From Gemmatimonadota bacterium (GTDB lineage Bacteria > Gemmatimonadota > Gemmatimonadetes > Longimicrobiales > Gaopeijiaceae), in contig SLCK01000004.1 in assembly GCA_007125845.1 (NCBI GenBank), positions 24,256-88,255 of the forward strand: a DNA stretch of 64,000 bases, in the 5' to 3' direction. Under the pieces are notes generated by a model. It had not been told where the DNA came from. It saw only the letters and a list, made by a program, of their open reading frames with translations, and did no database searches. The stretch's first letter is position 1, and every line of letters starts with the position of its first letter. Positions 40,475 through 49,254 of the stretch are shown here, piece by piece. A program made the position numbers and the translations under genes.

Positions 40475-42172
40475 ATGGCGCAGGACGAGATCCGAGCCCT
40501 TCTGGACGACGCACTGAAGGGGCTCGGGGTGGAGGCTGTGGAGATCCATCTCGAGCGACCACGCGATCCGTCGCACGGAGATCTCGCCACGAACGTCGCG
40601 ATGACGCTCGCATCGGCGCTGGGGCGCTCCCCTCGCTCGATCGCCGAGGAGCTCGCCCAGCGTATTCCCACCGAGGGCTCGGCCGTGGAATCGGTCGAGG
40701 TCGCGGGTCCGGGCTTCCTGAACTTCCGGGTCTCCTCCCGGGCGGTGACCGAGATTCTCGATCGGATCCTGGCCGACGACGAATCCTTCGGCTCCAGCCA
40801 GGAGGGCGGGGGGGAGCCCGTCGTCGTAGAATTCGTCTCGGCCAACCCCACCGGCCTGCTGCACCTCGGGCATGGACGGCAAGCTGCGATCGGGGACGTG
40901 ATCTCCTCCCTCCTCGAATGGTGCGGCTGGTCGGTCCAGAGGGAGTTCTACTACAACGACGCGGGCCGCCAGATCGAACGGTTGGCCGAGAGCCTGTACG
41001 CTCGCTACCTCCAGGGATGTGGCCGGTCGGCCGAGGTGGCCGAGGAGGGATATCACGGGGACATGGTCATCCGCCTGGCCTCCGAGCTGATCGAGATGGA
41101 CGGAGAGCGTTGGCTGGACGTTCCCCGCCCGGAGGCGCTCGCGCGGATGGCCCGTTTTGCGGTCGATCGGCTCCGGAGGGAGCAGGATCGGGACCTCACG
41201 CGCTTCGGAGTCCGCTTCGACCACTACTTTCTCGAGTCCTCCCTCTACGAGGAAGGCCTGGTGGACGCCACCGTGGAGAGGCTCCGCGAGACGGGGCTCG
41301 TCTACGAGAAGGAGGGGGCGGTCTGGCTGCGGACGTCCACGTACGGCGACCAGAAGGATCGGGTCATGATCAAGTCGGATGGCTCGGCGACCTACTTCCT
41401 CCCCGACGTGGCGTACCACGTGACCAAGTGGGAGCGGGGATTCAGGACCGCGATCAACATCCAGGGCGCCGACCACCACGGGACGATGGCTCGCGTGCGC
41501 GCGGGATTGCGGGCACTCGGGCTGCCCAAGGGCTACCCGGAGTACATCCTCCACCAGATGGTCACGGTCGAGCGAGAGGGCCGGGAAGTGAAGTTCTCGA
41601 AGCGCGCCGGGGAGTATCTGACCCTCCGCGATCTCATGGAAGAGGTGGGCGTGGACGTCACCCGCTATTTCTTCCTGATGCGAAAGGCCGAAGCGCACCT
41701 CGTCTTCGATCTGGACCAGGCGCTCGACCAGTCAGACAAGAACCCGGTCTACAAGGCGAAGTACGCGCACGCGCGCATGTGCTCGATCTTCCGGAAAGCC
41801 GGGCTCGAACTGGAGGCGGTCGAGGTCGGTTCCGCGCGGCTCGAGCTGCTCGCGGATCCGGCGGAGCGGGAGGTGATCCAGCAGCTCGGGGAGTTCCCGG
41901 AGGTCGTCGCTCGCGCGGCGGCCCTGCGCGCTCCCCACGTCGTCTGTGAGTACGTGGAACAGACTGCCGGGCAGATCAACTCGTGGTACCACGCGGGGAA
42001 CCCGACGCGAAATCCGGAGCTCGCCGTCCTCGTGGAGGATGCCGACCTTCGAGGCGCGCGACTCGCTCTCGCCCGGTCTGCCAGGATCGTGCTTCGGAAC
42101 GCCCTCCAACTTCTGGGGCTAGACGCTCCGGAGCGGATGGAGAAGCGATCTGACCTGGAACTCGAAGAATGA
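40475..42172 (+). CDS. argS: arginyl-tRNA synthetase
   Basis: A 565-residue class I synthetase. The N-terminal additional domain (about 1-110) is followed by the HIGH motif in NPTGLLHLGHGRQAAIGD (about 125-142). KMSKS-like KFSKRAGEYLTLRDL is at about 369. The C-terminal anticodon-binding DALR domain has YKAKYAHARMCSIF and a last segment PERMEKRSDLE. Attaches arginine to tRNA-Arg. The start ATG follows the FmdB stop by 8 bases; longer frames run through that gene and are shadows. Confidence 0.96.
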   Translation: MAQDEIRALLDDALKGLGVEAVEIHLERPRDPSHGDLATNVAMTLASALGRSPRSIAEELAQRIPTEGSAVESVEVAGPGFLNFRVSSRAVTEILDRILADDESFGSSQEGGGEPVVVEFVSANPTGLLHLGHGRQAAIGDVISSLLEWCGWSVQREFYYNDAGRQIERLAESLYARYLQGCGRSAEVAEEGYHGDMVIRLASELIEMDGERWLDVPRPEALARMARFAVDRLRREQDRDLTRFGVRFDHYFLESSLYEEGLVDATVERLRETGLVYEKEGAVWLRTSTYGDQKDRVMIKSDGSATYFLPDVAYHVTKWERGFRTAINIQGADHHGTMARVRAGLRALGLPKGYPEYILHQMVTVEREGREVKFSKRAGEYLTLRDLMEEVGVDVTRYFFLMRKAEAHLVFDLDQALDQSDKNPVYKAKYAHARMCSIFRKAGLELEAVEVGSARLELLADPAEREVIQQLGEFPEVVARAAALRAPHVVCEYVEQTAGQINSWYHAGNPTRNPELAVLVEDADLRGARLALARSARIVLRNALQLLGLDAPERMEKRSDLELEE

Positions 42173-42185
42173 GAGGAGTGTGGGA

Positions 42186-43115
42186 ATGTCGATATTGGTA
42201 GTGGGAAGCGTGGCGCTCGACTCGCTGGAGACGCCATTCGGGACCGCGGACGACACCGTGGGCGGCTCGGCCGTGCACTTTTCGGCCGCGGCCTCCCTCT
42301 TTGCCCCCGTCCAGCTCGTGGGGGTGGTGGGCGACGACTATCCAGTCGGGGAGCTGGACTTCCTCCGCGACCGAGATGTCGACCTCTCCGGACTCGAGAC
42401 CGTGGAGGGAGAGAGCTTCCGGTGGAAGGGGCGCTACACCCACGACCTCTCGGCGCCCGAGACGCTGGAGACGCGACTCGGGGTCTTCGCGGACTTCCAT
42501 CCCCGGATCCCGGACGCCTTCCGGACGCCCGACATCGTCTTCCTCGGGAACATCGATCCGCGCCTCCAGCTCGAGGTTCTCGAGCGGGTGGAGAAGCCTC
42601 GCATCGTCGCGTGCGATACGATGAACTTCTGGATCGAGGGGAGCCGTGACGATCTCCTGCGCCTCCTCGAGCGCGTCGACATCCTGATGGTCAATGACGG
42701 AGAGATCCGGCAGCTCGCCGAGGACCCGAATCTTTTCCGGGCCGCACGCTGGGTGCAGGAGCGGGGCCCGTCCCGGCTCGTGGTCAAGAAGGGGGAGCAC
42801 GGGGCGGTCCTCTTCGATAGAGAGGAGATCTTCTTCGCGCCTGGCTATCCCCTCGACGAGCTGAACGACCCGACCGGGGCTGGGGACAGCTTCGCCGGCG
42901 GATTTCTCGGATTCCTGCACGATGTGGACGAGGTGTCGTCCGGCACGCTCCGGCGCGCGGTCGTCTTCGGCTCGGCGCTGGGCTCCTTCGCTGTCGAGGA
43001 CTTCGGCGTGAAGCGGGTCGCCGCGCTGCGCCGCGAAGAGGTTGCGGCCCGGGTACGGGAGCTGCGCCACATGACCCAGTTCGAAGTGGCTCCAGCCGCC
43101 GCGTCGTCGCACTGA
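42186..43115 (+). CDS. PfkB-family sugar/nucleoside kinase
   Basis: A 309-residue kinase. SILVVGSVALDSLETPFG begins the fold, DTVGGSAVHFSAAASLFA is the substrate-loop region, DILMVNDGEIRQLA the middle, and ELNDPTGAGDSFAGGFLGFL the ATP/anion-hole motif with catalytic Asp (DPTGAGD). Could be a ribokinase-, adenosine kinase- or fructokinase-type enzyme; substrate not determined. ATG at 42186 chosen over the GTG at 42180 from the family start. Lies between argS and purM. Confidence 0.85.
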   Translation: MSILVVGSVALDSLETPFGTADDTVGGSAVHFSAAASLFAPVQLVGVVGDDYPVGELDFLRDRDVDLSGLETVEGESFRWKGRYTHDLSAPETLETRLGVFADFHPRIPDAFRTPDIVFLGNIDPRLQLEVLERVEKPRIVACDTMNFWIEGSRDDLLRLLERVDILMVNDGEIRQLAEDPNLFRAARWVQERGPSRLVVKKGEHGAVLFDREEIFFAPGYPLDELNDPTGAGDSFAGGFLGFLHDVDEVSSGTLRRAVVFGSALGSFAVEDFGVKRVAALRREEVAARVRELRHMTQFEVAPAAASSH

Positions 43116-43172
43116 CAGAGGGAACGCCCGGAGGAGCCGCGCGCGCTTTCGGCGCCGAAGAGGAGGGGTGTG

Positions 43173-44207
43173 ATGGCTGACGGGGACCGGATGGACTATC
43201 GATCCGCAGGGGTCGACCTGGAGAAGGCAGAGCGAACGAAGGCCGGACTGCGGGAGCTCCTGGAGGCGACCCGGGACGAGAACACCCTCTCCGAGCTGGG
43301 CCTGTTCGGAGGCCTCTACGCTGTTCCCGGCGACGTGCGCGACCCCGTTCTCGTCTCCTCGGCCGACGGGGTGGGCACGAAGCTCAAGCTCGCCTTCATG
43401 ACCGGGGTTCACGACACGGTGGGCCGGGATCTGGTGAACCACTGCGTAAACGACATTCTGGTCCAGGGGGCCCGGCCCCTCTTCTTCCTGGACTACATCG
43501 CGACGGGGGAGGTAGGGGAGGAGGTCGTGGAAGACGTCGTGCGGGGCGCGGCGCTCGCCTGCCGCGAGAATGGGTGCGCGTTGCTGGGCGGCGAGACCGC
43601 CCAGATGCCGGAGTTCTACGGCCCCGGAGAGTACGATCTCGCGGGATTCATCGTGGGGATCGTCTCCCGGGACCGGATTATCGACGGACGGGGAGTGGAG
43701 GAGGGAGACGTTCTCGTGGGCCTCCCGGCCTCCGGCTTGCACACCAATGGCTACACACTCGCCCGCCGAATCGTCTTCGAGCGCGCGCAGTTGGGAGTGG
43801 ACGACCCCCTTCCCGGAGTGGGTGAGTCGGTGGGCGCCGCCCTCCTCAGAGTCCACCGTACCTATCTGCCGGTCCTGCGCGACGAGCTGGAGCGAGGCAC
43901 CCTCCGCGCTCTGGCGCATGTCACCGGAGGTGGCCTGGAGGGCAACCTCCCCCGCTCCCTGCCCAAGGGGCTGGGAGCCGAGGTTCGGCGCGGTTCGTGG
44001 ACCGTCCCCTCCCTCTTTCGGAGTCTCCAGGAGCTCGGAGGGGTGGAAGAGGAGGAGATGTACCGGGTCTTCAACATGGGCGTCGGCATGGTCGCGGTGG
44101 TGTCTGCGGATGAGGCCGAAGGTGTCGTCTCCCGTCTGGGTGCGCAGGGAGCGGATGCGTGGACGATGGGGACAGTCAGCCGTGGAGAAGGTGTTCGCTT
44201 TGTCTGA
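43173..44207 (+). CDS. purM: phosphoribosylformylglycinamidine cyclo-ligase
   Basis: A 344-residue AIR synthetase of purine synthesis. YRSAGVDLEKAERTK, VLVSSADGVGTKLKLAFM with HDTVGRDLVNHCVNDILV, and LLGGETAQMPEFYGPGEYDLAG are family motifs, and VTGGGLEGNLPRSLPKG is near the C-terminal ATP site. GAGGAGG lies upstream of the GTGATG start pair; I use the ATG. Confidence 0.95.
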   Translation: MADGDRMDYRSAGVDLEKAERTKAGLRELLEATRDENTLSELGLFGGLYAVPGDVRDPVLVSSADGVGTKLKLAFMTGVHDTVGRDLVNHCVNDILVQGARPLFFLDYIATGEVGEEVVEDVVRGAALACRENGCALLGGETAQMPEFYGPGEYDLAGFIVGIVSRDRIIDGRGVEEGDVLVGLPASGLHTNGYTLARRIVFERAQLGVDDPLPGVGESVGAALLRVHRTYLPVLRDELERGTLRALAHVTGGGLEGNLPRSLPKGLGAEVRRGSWTVPSLFRSLQELGGVEEEEMYRVFNMGVGMVAVVSADEAEGVVSRLGAQGADAWTMGTVSRGEGVRFV

Positions 44208-45246
44208 CCGTGTCCGATGGGCCGTGTGCGGCCGACGGGGCGCTGCGGGCGCTCCCCGAGCGCCCGTCCGGCGCGCAGCTCAATGCGCCTTCCTGTTCGC
44301 TTCGGGCCTCGCGATCCTCATGCCGGTTTCTCCCATTCCCGCGGCGGCGCAGTCCGGGGTGGAGGCGCTTCATGCCGGGTGCGTGGCGGGCGTTGGTGCC
44401 GAGGTCGGCGCCCGGTGTGCGGATGCAGCATACACCGTTCAGGCCCTCCATGGCGGGGTCGGGGCCCTGGCGTCGGCCGGAGGGGTGATTCCCGCGAGCC
44501 CTTCCACGGCCGGCCGCCGACTCGTCCAGCAGCCCCGCATCATCGTCGACGGCGGCGTGGGGTGGAGCTCCTTTCGACGCCCTGAGCTCACCCAGGCGCC
44601 CGGTTCGCGGGGGGTGCCCGAACGCCGCACTCTCCTTGTGGGCGGCCGCCTCACGACCGTGGTCGGGATCTTCGAGGGATTCTCCCCTCTTCCCACGGTG
44701 GGCGGAGTGCTCGCCGTGGACGGGGTGGGCACGGCCCAGCTCCTTCGCCTTCCCAGCTCCGACGGGTACTCGGGGAGCGTCGCGGGGTGGGGCGGGGGGG
44801 TGCGGGTCGGGGTGGTGCGGGAGTCGTTCTCCTTGCCGGGGATCACCCTTTCCGCGATGCACCACCGCATCGGTTCGATCGAATACGGGGGCGAGCCGGC
44901 GGCCGGCGGAGCCAGGGCGACGCTGCAGCCGCGGGTCACCTCATTCCGGGCCGTCGTGGGCAAGGATCTCCTGGCTCTCGGAGTGTCGGGAGGAGTGGGC
45001 TGGGACCGCCACGGGGGCCGGGGGCGGATCCGGGTTGGCGACGCGGGAGGCAGCTACCAGGATCTGCGGCTCAACCGCAGATACCTCTTCGGGGGGGTGA
45101 ACTTCACCTGGATCGTCGCCCAGGCTGCGGCCGAGCTCGCATGGGGAAGCCCGACCTCCCCCTTCGACGCCGCCGAGGGCACGGGGTCGTACCGGCCCGG
45201 AGGGACAGAGCTTCAGGGTGCCGTCACGTTCCGGGTCACCTACTGA
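44200..45246 (+). CDS. probable outer-membrane beta-barrel protein of unknown function
   Basis: A 348-residue exported protein. The N-terminus is Arg-rich, then a signal-like hydrophobic run CAFLFASGLAILMPVSPIPA ends in AAAQS. The mature part has many short alternating strands rich in Gly (VAGWGGGVRVGVVRES, VGGRLTTVVGIFEG, RYLFGGVNFTWIVAQAAAELAWG), ending LQGAVTFRVTY with an aromatic C-terminus, as in outer-membrane barrels. The TTG at 44200 has GGAGAAGG seven bases upstream and overlaps the purM stop; a GTG at 44191 is an alternative. Family unknown. Confidence 0.65.
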   Translation: MSDRVRWAVCGRRGAAGAPRAPVRRAAQCAFLFASGLAILMPVSPIPAAAQSGVEALHAGCVAGVGAEVGARCADAAYTVQALHGGVGALASAGGVIPASPSTAGRRLVQQPRIIVDGGVGWSSFRRPELTQAPGSRGVPERRTLLVGGRLTTVVGIFEGFSPLPTVGGVLAVDGVGTAQLLRLPSSDGYSGSVAGWGGGVRVGVVRESFSLPGITLSAMHHRIGSIEYGGEPAAGGARATLQPRVTSFRAVVGKDLLALGVSGGVGWDRHGGRGRIRVGDAGGSYQDLRLNRRYLFGGVNFTWIVAQAAAELAWGSPTSPFDAAEGTGSYRPGGTELQGAVTFRVTY

Positions 45247-45248
45247 CG

Positions 45249-46379
45249 ATGGAGACCGAGAGCGCCGGTCCGGCGACGCGGACCGATGCCCCACCGCAGG
45301 ACCGGGAGCTCCTGCAGCGGGCTGTGGCCCTCGGAAGGCGGGGATGGGGCCGGGTGCACCCCAATCCCATGGTAGGGTGTGTGATCGTCCAGGACGGCGA
45401 GGTGGTGGGCGAGGGATGGCACCGGGAGTACGGGGAGGCGCATGCGGAGGTCGGGGCGCTCCGCGCGGCTGGGGAGAAGGCGCGGGACGCGACGGTCTAC
45501 GTCAGCCTCGAGCCGTGCCGTCACGAGGGAAAGACCCCCCCGTGCACGGGCGCGTTGCTCGAGGCGAAGGTGGCGAAGCTCGTATTCGGGGCCCGGGATC
45601 CACACCCGGAGTCGGGTGGCGGCGCGGAAGAGCTGGCCGCCGGCGGTATCCGAGTAGACGGTCCCCTCCTGACGGAACGCGAGGCCCGCCGCGAGAATCC
45701 CGCTTTCTTCCATCGCGAACCCGAGCGACCCTGGACGGCGCTCAAGTTGGCCATCTCGTTGGATGGCCGCATCGCTTCGCGGCCCGGAGTCCGCACCGCG
45801 ATCTCGGGCGAGGCGGCCGGCTGGGAGGTCCAGCGCCTCCGGGCCGGATTCGACGCGATTCTGGTGGGAACGGAGACCGTCCTGGTGGACGATCCCCTCC
45901 TCACGGTCCGGGGCCCGGTCGAGCCGAGGGTGCCTCCCATACGTGTGGTGATGGACGCCCGGGGCCGGATGAGCAAGGGTGCGCGACTCCTCAACGAGGG
46001 GACTTCTCCGGCCTGGGTTCTGACGGGATCCGAGAGTCCGGCCGCATGGCGGGCGGGCATCGAGGCGGCCGGGGGCCGGATCGTGGACGTACCGGAAGTC
46101 GAAAAGGATCGGCTCGCCCTCGACATTGCCTTCCGAACCCTCCGCCAGGAGGGGGTAAGGTCACTCCTCTGCGAAGGGGGCGGGGTGCTCGGCGGTGCAC
46201 TCCTGGAGGCGGGCCTCGTGGACCGGCTCTATCTCGTCGTGGGCGGGGCGTTTCTGGGGCGGGGTGGGGTGCCCGCCTTCCCGGGATCGCCTCCGGCGGA
46301 GGGCCGATGGGTCCCCGCAGAGCCCCCTCGGCTCCTGGGCGACGATCTCTGGGTGGTTTTCGACCGCGAGGAGGGTTGA
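45249..46379 (+). CDS. ribD: bifunctional riboflavin deaminase/reductase RibD
   Basis: A 376-residue enzyme for steps 2-3 of riboflavin synthesis. The deaminase domain (about 15-150) has HPNPMVGCVIV, HAEVGAL (zinc His and catalytic Glu) and LEPCRHEGKTPPCTGALL (zinc Cys). The reductase domain (about 155-376) has LKLAISLDGRIASRPG, DAILVGTETVLVDDP and LLCEGGGVLGGALLEAG. ATG at 45249. First gene of a compact ribD-ribE-ribBA-ribH cluster. Confidence 0.95.
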   Translation: METESAGPATRTDAPPQDRELLQRAVALGRRGWGRVHPNPMVGCVIVQDGEVVGEGWHREYGEAHAEVGALRAAGEKARDATVYVSLEPCRHEGKTPPCTGALLEAKVAKLVFGARDPHPESGGGAEELAAGGIRVDGPLLTEREARRENPAFFHREPERPWTALKLAISLDGRIASRPGVRTAISGEAAGWEVQRLRAGFDAILVGTETVLVDDPLLTVRGPVEPRVPPIRVVMDARGRMSKGARLLNEGTSPAWVLTGSESPAAWRAGIEAAGGRIVDVPEVEKDRLALDIAFRTLRQEGVRSLLCEGGGVLGGALLEAGLVDRLYLVVGGAFLGRGGVPAFPGSPPAEGRWVPAEPPRLLGDDLWVVFDREEG

Positions 46380-47068
46380 TGTTCACGGGCATCGTGGAGT
46401 CGGTGGGTCGGATCGTGGACGTGCGGGAGGAGGATGGCGCCCGCCGGATCCGGATCCGATCCGGAGCCTCCTTCCTGGAGGGGGTAGAGGTGGGCGACTC
46501 GATCTCGGTCGACGGCGCCTGCCTCACCCCGGTGGCCGTGGAGGAGGAGGAGTTCGCCGTGCAGGCGGTGGGAACGACCCTTTCACGCACGATCGCGGGA
46601 GCCTACCGGGCCGGGATGGCAGTCAACCTGGAGCGCGCGCTCGCGCTTGGGGGGCGGCTGGACGGGCACCTGGTACAGGGCCACGTCGATGGTGTGGGAC
46701 GACTGGCTTCGGTGCGGGGGGAAGGAGGGCGTCGCCTCGTGGAGTTCTCGATTCCGGCGGAGGTGCATCGCCTGAGCCTGGCGCACGGGTCCATCGCGCT
46801 GAATGGGGTGAGCCTCACCGTGAACCGACTGCTGGAGGATGACCGGGTCGAGGTCGCGGTGATCCCGCACACCTGGAGTCACACCAACTTCTCCGAATTG
46901 GAGCCGGGCGCTCGGGTCAATGTGGAAGGGGACCTGATCGGGAAGTACGTGGGTAAGCTTCTCGGCGGGTGGCAGACCGCATCGGGCGGACGGGGACGTG
47001 TGGTACCGGACCCCAGCTCCGCCGGACAATCGTCATCGGGTGAGCAGGGAGGGGCAGATGCCCTTTGA
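46379..47068 (+). CDS. ribE: riboflavin synthase alpha chain
   Basis: A 229-residue enzyme that dismutates lumazine to riboflavin. Two homologous lumazine-binding halves: MFTGIVESVGRIV with VGDSISVDGACLTPV, then GHLVQGHVDGVGRL with GSIALNGVSLTVN and IPHTWSHTNFSEL. The C-terminus has about 25 extra residues rich in Ser, Gly and Gln. Overlaps ribD by one base and ribBA by 11. Confidence 0.95.
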   Translation: MFTGIVESVGRIVDVREEDGARRIRIRSGASFLEGVEVGDSISVDGACLTPVAVEEEEFAVQAVGTTLSRTIAGAYRAGMAVNLERALALGGRLDGHLVQGHVDGVGRLASVRGEGGRRLVEFSIPAEVHRLSLAHGSIALNGVSLTVNRLLEDDRVEVAVIPHTWSHTNFSELEPGARVNVEGDLIGKYVGKLLGGWQTASGGRGRVVPDPSSAGQSSSGEQGGADAL

Positions 47069-48257
47069 CCGCGTCGAAGACGCCATAGAGGACATCCGCA
47101 ACGGGAAGATGGTCATCGTCGCGGACGACAAGGACCGCGAGAACGAGGGCGACCTGGTCTGCGCCGCGTCGGAGATCACCGCGGAGCAGGTCAACTTCAT
47201 GAGCAAGTACGGGCGAGGCCTCATCTGCGTGGCGCTGACCAGAGAACGCGCGGATGCCCTGAACCTCCCCTTGATGACCGACCGGAACACGGACCCCCAG
47301 AACACCGCATTCACCATCTCGGTGGATGCCCACCAGCGATTCGGGGTCACCACGGGGATCAGCACGCACGATCGTGCGACCACCATCCGAGTGCTGTCCG
47401 ACGATGCCACCGTGCCCGCCGACCTGAGACGCCCCGGCCACATTTTCCCCCTCCGCGCCCAGCCCGGTGGAGTGCTCCGCCGGGTGGGGCAGACGGAGGC
47501 CTCCGTCGATCTGGCCCGCCTGGCGGGGCTTCCGGAGGTGGGTGTGATCTGTGAGATCCTGAACGCCGACGGGACCATGGCGAGGAGGTCGGAGCTCGAG
47601 GTCTTCGCCCGGGAGCACGGCCTCAAATTCATCACTGTGGCCCAGCTGGTCGCGTATCGGCTCTCCGAGGAGCGCCTGGTTCGCCGCATCGCAGAAGTGA
47701 ATCTCCCGACGGCCTTCGGGGAGTTCAAGCTGATCGGCTACGAGAGCCTGATCGACGATCGGGAGCATGTCGCGCTCGTGAAGGGGGAGCTGGATCCGCA
47801 GGACGATATCCTCGTACGGATGCACTCGGAGTGCCTGACCGGTGACGTCTTCGGCTCGATGCGGTGCGACTGCGGGGAGCAGTTGGTCGCGGCGATGAGG
47901 CAGATCGACGAGCAGGGGAGGGGGGCGGTGGTCTACCTCCGCCAGGAGGGGCGTGGTATGGGTCTCGGAAACAAGCTGCGGGCCTACGAGTTGCAGGAGG
48001 CCGGCCAGGACACCGTCGAGGCGAATCTGACTCTCGGCTTCAAGCCCGACCTTCGCGACTACGGAATCGGAGCACAGATCCTCGTAGACCTCGGCCTGGG
48101 CAAGATTCGCCTGCTCACGAACAACCCGAAGAAGATCGTAGGCCTGGAGGGCTACGGACTGACCATCACAGGGCGCGAGCCCCTCAGGATCGAACCCGGC
48201 CAGCACAACGCGAATTACATCGAGACGAAGCGTCGCAAGCTGGGGCACCTCCCCTGA
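47058..48257 (+). CDS. ribBA: DHBP synthase/GTP cyclohydrolase II fusion RibBA
   Basis: A 399-residue bifunctional enzyme. The DHBP synthase half has VIVADDKDRENEGDLVCAA, MSKYGRGLICVALT, QRFGVTTGISTHDRATT and GHIFPLRAQPGGVLRR. The GTP cyclohydrolase II half has VRMHSECLTGDVFGSMRCDCG (zinc Cys) and VYLRQEGRGMGL, plus RLLTNNPKK. Supplies both starting compounds of the pathway. ATG at 47058 inside the ribE end. Confidence 0.96.
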   Translation: MPFDRVEDAIEDIRNGKMVIVADDKDRENEGDLVCAASEITAEQVNFMSKYGRGLICVALTRERADALNLPLMTDRNTDPQNTAFTISVDAHQRFGVTTGISTHDRATTIRVLSDDATVPADLRRPGHIFPLRAQPGGVLRRVGQTEASVDLARLAGLPEVGVICEILNADGTMARRSELEVFAREHGLKFITVAQLVAYRLSEERLVRRIAEVNLPTAFGEFKLIGYESLIDDREHVALVKGELDPQDDILVRMHSECLTGDVFGSMRCDCGEQLVAAMRQIDEQGRGAVVYLRQEGRGMGLGNKLRAYELQEAGQDTVEANLTLGFKPDLRDYGIGAQILVDLGLGKIRLLTNNPKKIVGLEGYGLTITGREPLRIEPGQHNANYIETKRRKLGHLP

Positions 48258-48321
48258 TGGCCGATTCCTTATTGGGCGACCTCGACGGCCCGCCCCGAAA
48301 CTTCTGGAGAGCACGCTCGCG

Positions 48322-48786
48322 ATGAAGGAGACTACCGGATCGCTGGACGGAAGCGGCCGTCGCTTCGCCCTGGTGGTGGCGCGGTTCAACCACCTCGTGA
48401 CGGATCAGCTCGTCGGAGGTGCGGTCGACGTGCTCCTCCGGCACGGCGTCGAGCGCGCAGACGTGGAGGTCATCCGGGTGCCGGGGGCGTGGGAGCTGCC
48501 CGGCACCTGTGCCCGGGTGCTGGAGCGTGGCGAGGTGGACGGGATCGTGGCGCTGGGATGCGTGATCCGTGGAGCCACTCCCCACTTCGAATACGTGGCT
48601 GGCGAGGCCGCCAAGGGCCTGGGAGCGTTGGCGCGTGAGGCGTCGGTGCCGATCGTCTTCGGGGTGCTCACCACAGACACCCTCGAGCAGGCGTTCGAGC
48701 GGGCGGGGACGAAAGCCGGCAACAAAGGATCGGAGGCCGCGCTCTCCGCTCTGGAGATGGTGAACCTCTATCGGGAGCTTTCGTGA
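48322..48786 (+). CDS. ribH: 6,7-dimethyl-8-ribityllumazine synthase
   Basis: A 154-residue enzyme that forms the penultimate riboflavin intermediate. FALVVARFNHLVTDQLVGGA, VIRVPGAWELPGTCARVL, ALGCVIRGATPHFEYVAGE and PIVFGVLTTDTLEQAFERAG are all family motifs; His in TPHFEY is the catalytic His region. Assembles as a pentamer or icosahedron in known members. Overlaps nusB by 4. Confidence 0.96.
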   Translation: MKETTGSLDGSGRRFALVVARFNHLVTDQLVGGAVDVLLRHGVERADVEVIRVPGAWELPGTCARVLERGEVDGIVALGCVIRGATPHFEYVAGEAAKGLGALAREASVPIVFGVLTTDTLEQAFERAGTKAGNKGSEAALSALEMVNLYRELS

Positions 48787-49244
48787 CGGATCCGACCTCC
48801 GGATCCCCTCTCTCCCGGAAGCAGCGCATTCATCGCATGAGGGCCCGCTCCTGGGTCCTCCAGGTTCTCTACGAGTGGGAGGGTCGGCAGGACGGGCGTC
48901 AGCTGTCGGACGTCGTGGAGTCCGTGCTGGCCCGGCGCCGGGTCGATTCCGAGCGCGTGCCCCGGATCCGCGAGCACCTCGCTGCGGTCTCGGGTCACCT
49001 CGAGCGGATCGACGGGGTTCTGAAGGATGCGATGCACAACTGGCGGCTCGACAGGCTCTCCCGTGTGGATCGCTGCATTCTCCGCCTCGCCGTGGCCGAG
49101 CTCCTCGTCCTGCGCGACGTTCCCCCGAAGGTCGTCCTCCAGGAGGCGATCCGGCTGGCCGGACAGTATGGGGGGCAGGAGTCGCCCAGGTTCGTGAACG
49201 GAGTCCTGGACGCAGTGTTCCGCACCCATCTTCCCGACGGTTGA
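48783..49244 (+). CDS. nusB: transcription antitermination factor NusB
   Basis: A 153-residue all-helical RNA-binding protein. RMRARSWVLQVLYEWEG, LRLAVAELLVLRDVPPKVVLQEAIRLA and FVNGVLDAVFR match NusB. It forms a complex with NusE at boxA of rRNA leader RNA. GTG start overlapping ribH; the ribH-nusB order is common in bacteria. Confidence 0.94.
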   Translation: MTDPTSGSPLSRKQRIHRMRARSWVLQVLYEWEGRQDGRQLSDVVESVLARRRVDSERVPRIREHLAAVSGHLERIDGVLKDAMHNWRLDRLSRVDRCILRLAVAELLVLRDVPPKVVLQEAIRLAGQYGGQESPRFVNGVLDAVFRTHLPDG

Positions 49245-49254
49245 GCTCCTCCGC

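Noticed and set aside
43570..44199. Extension of the barrel-protein frame back through purM
   Set aside because: purM is well supported in another frame; the extension is Ser/Arg-rich shadow without signal peptide logic.
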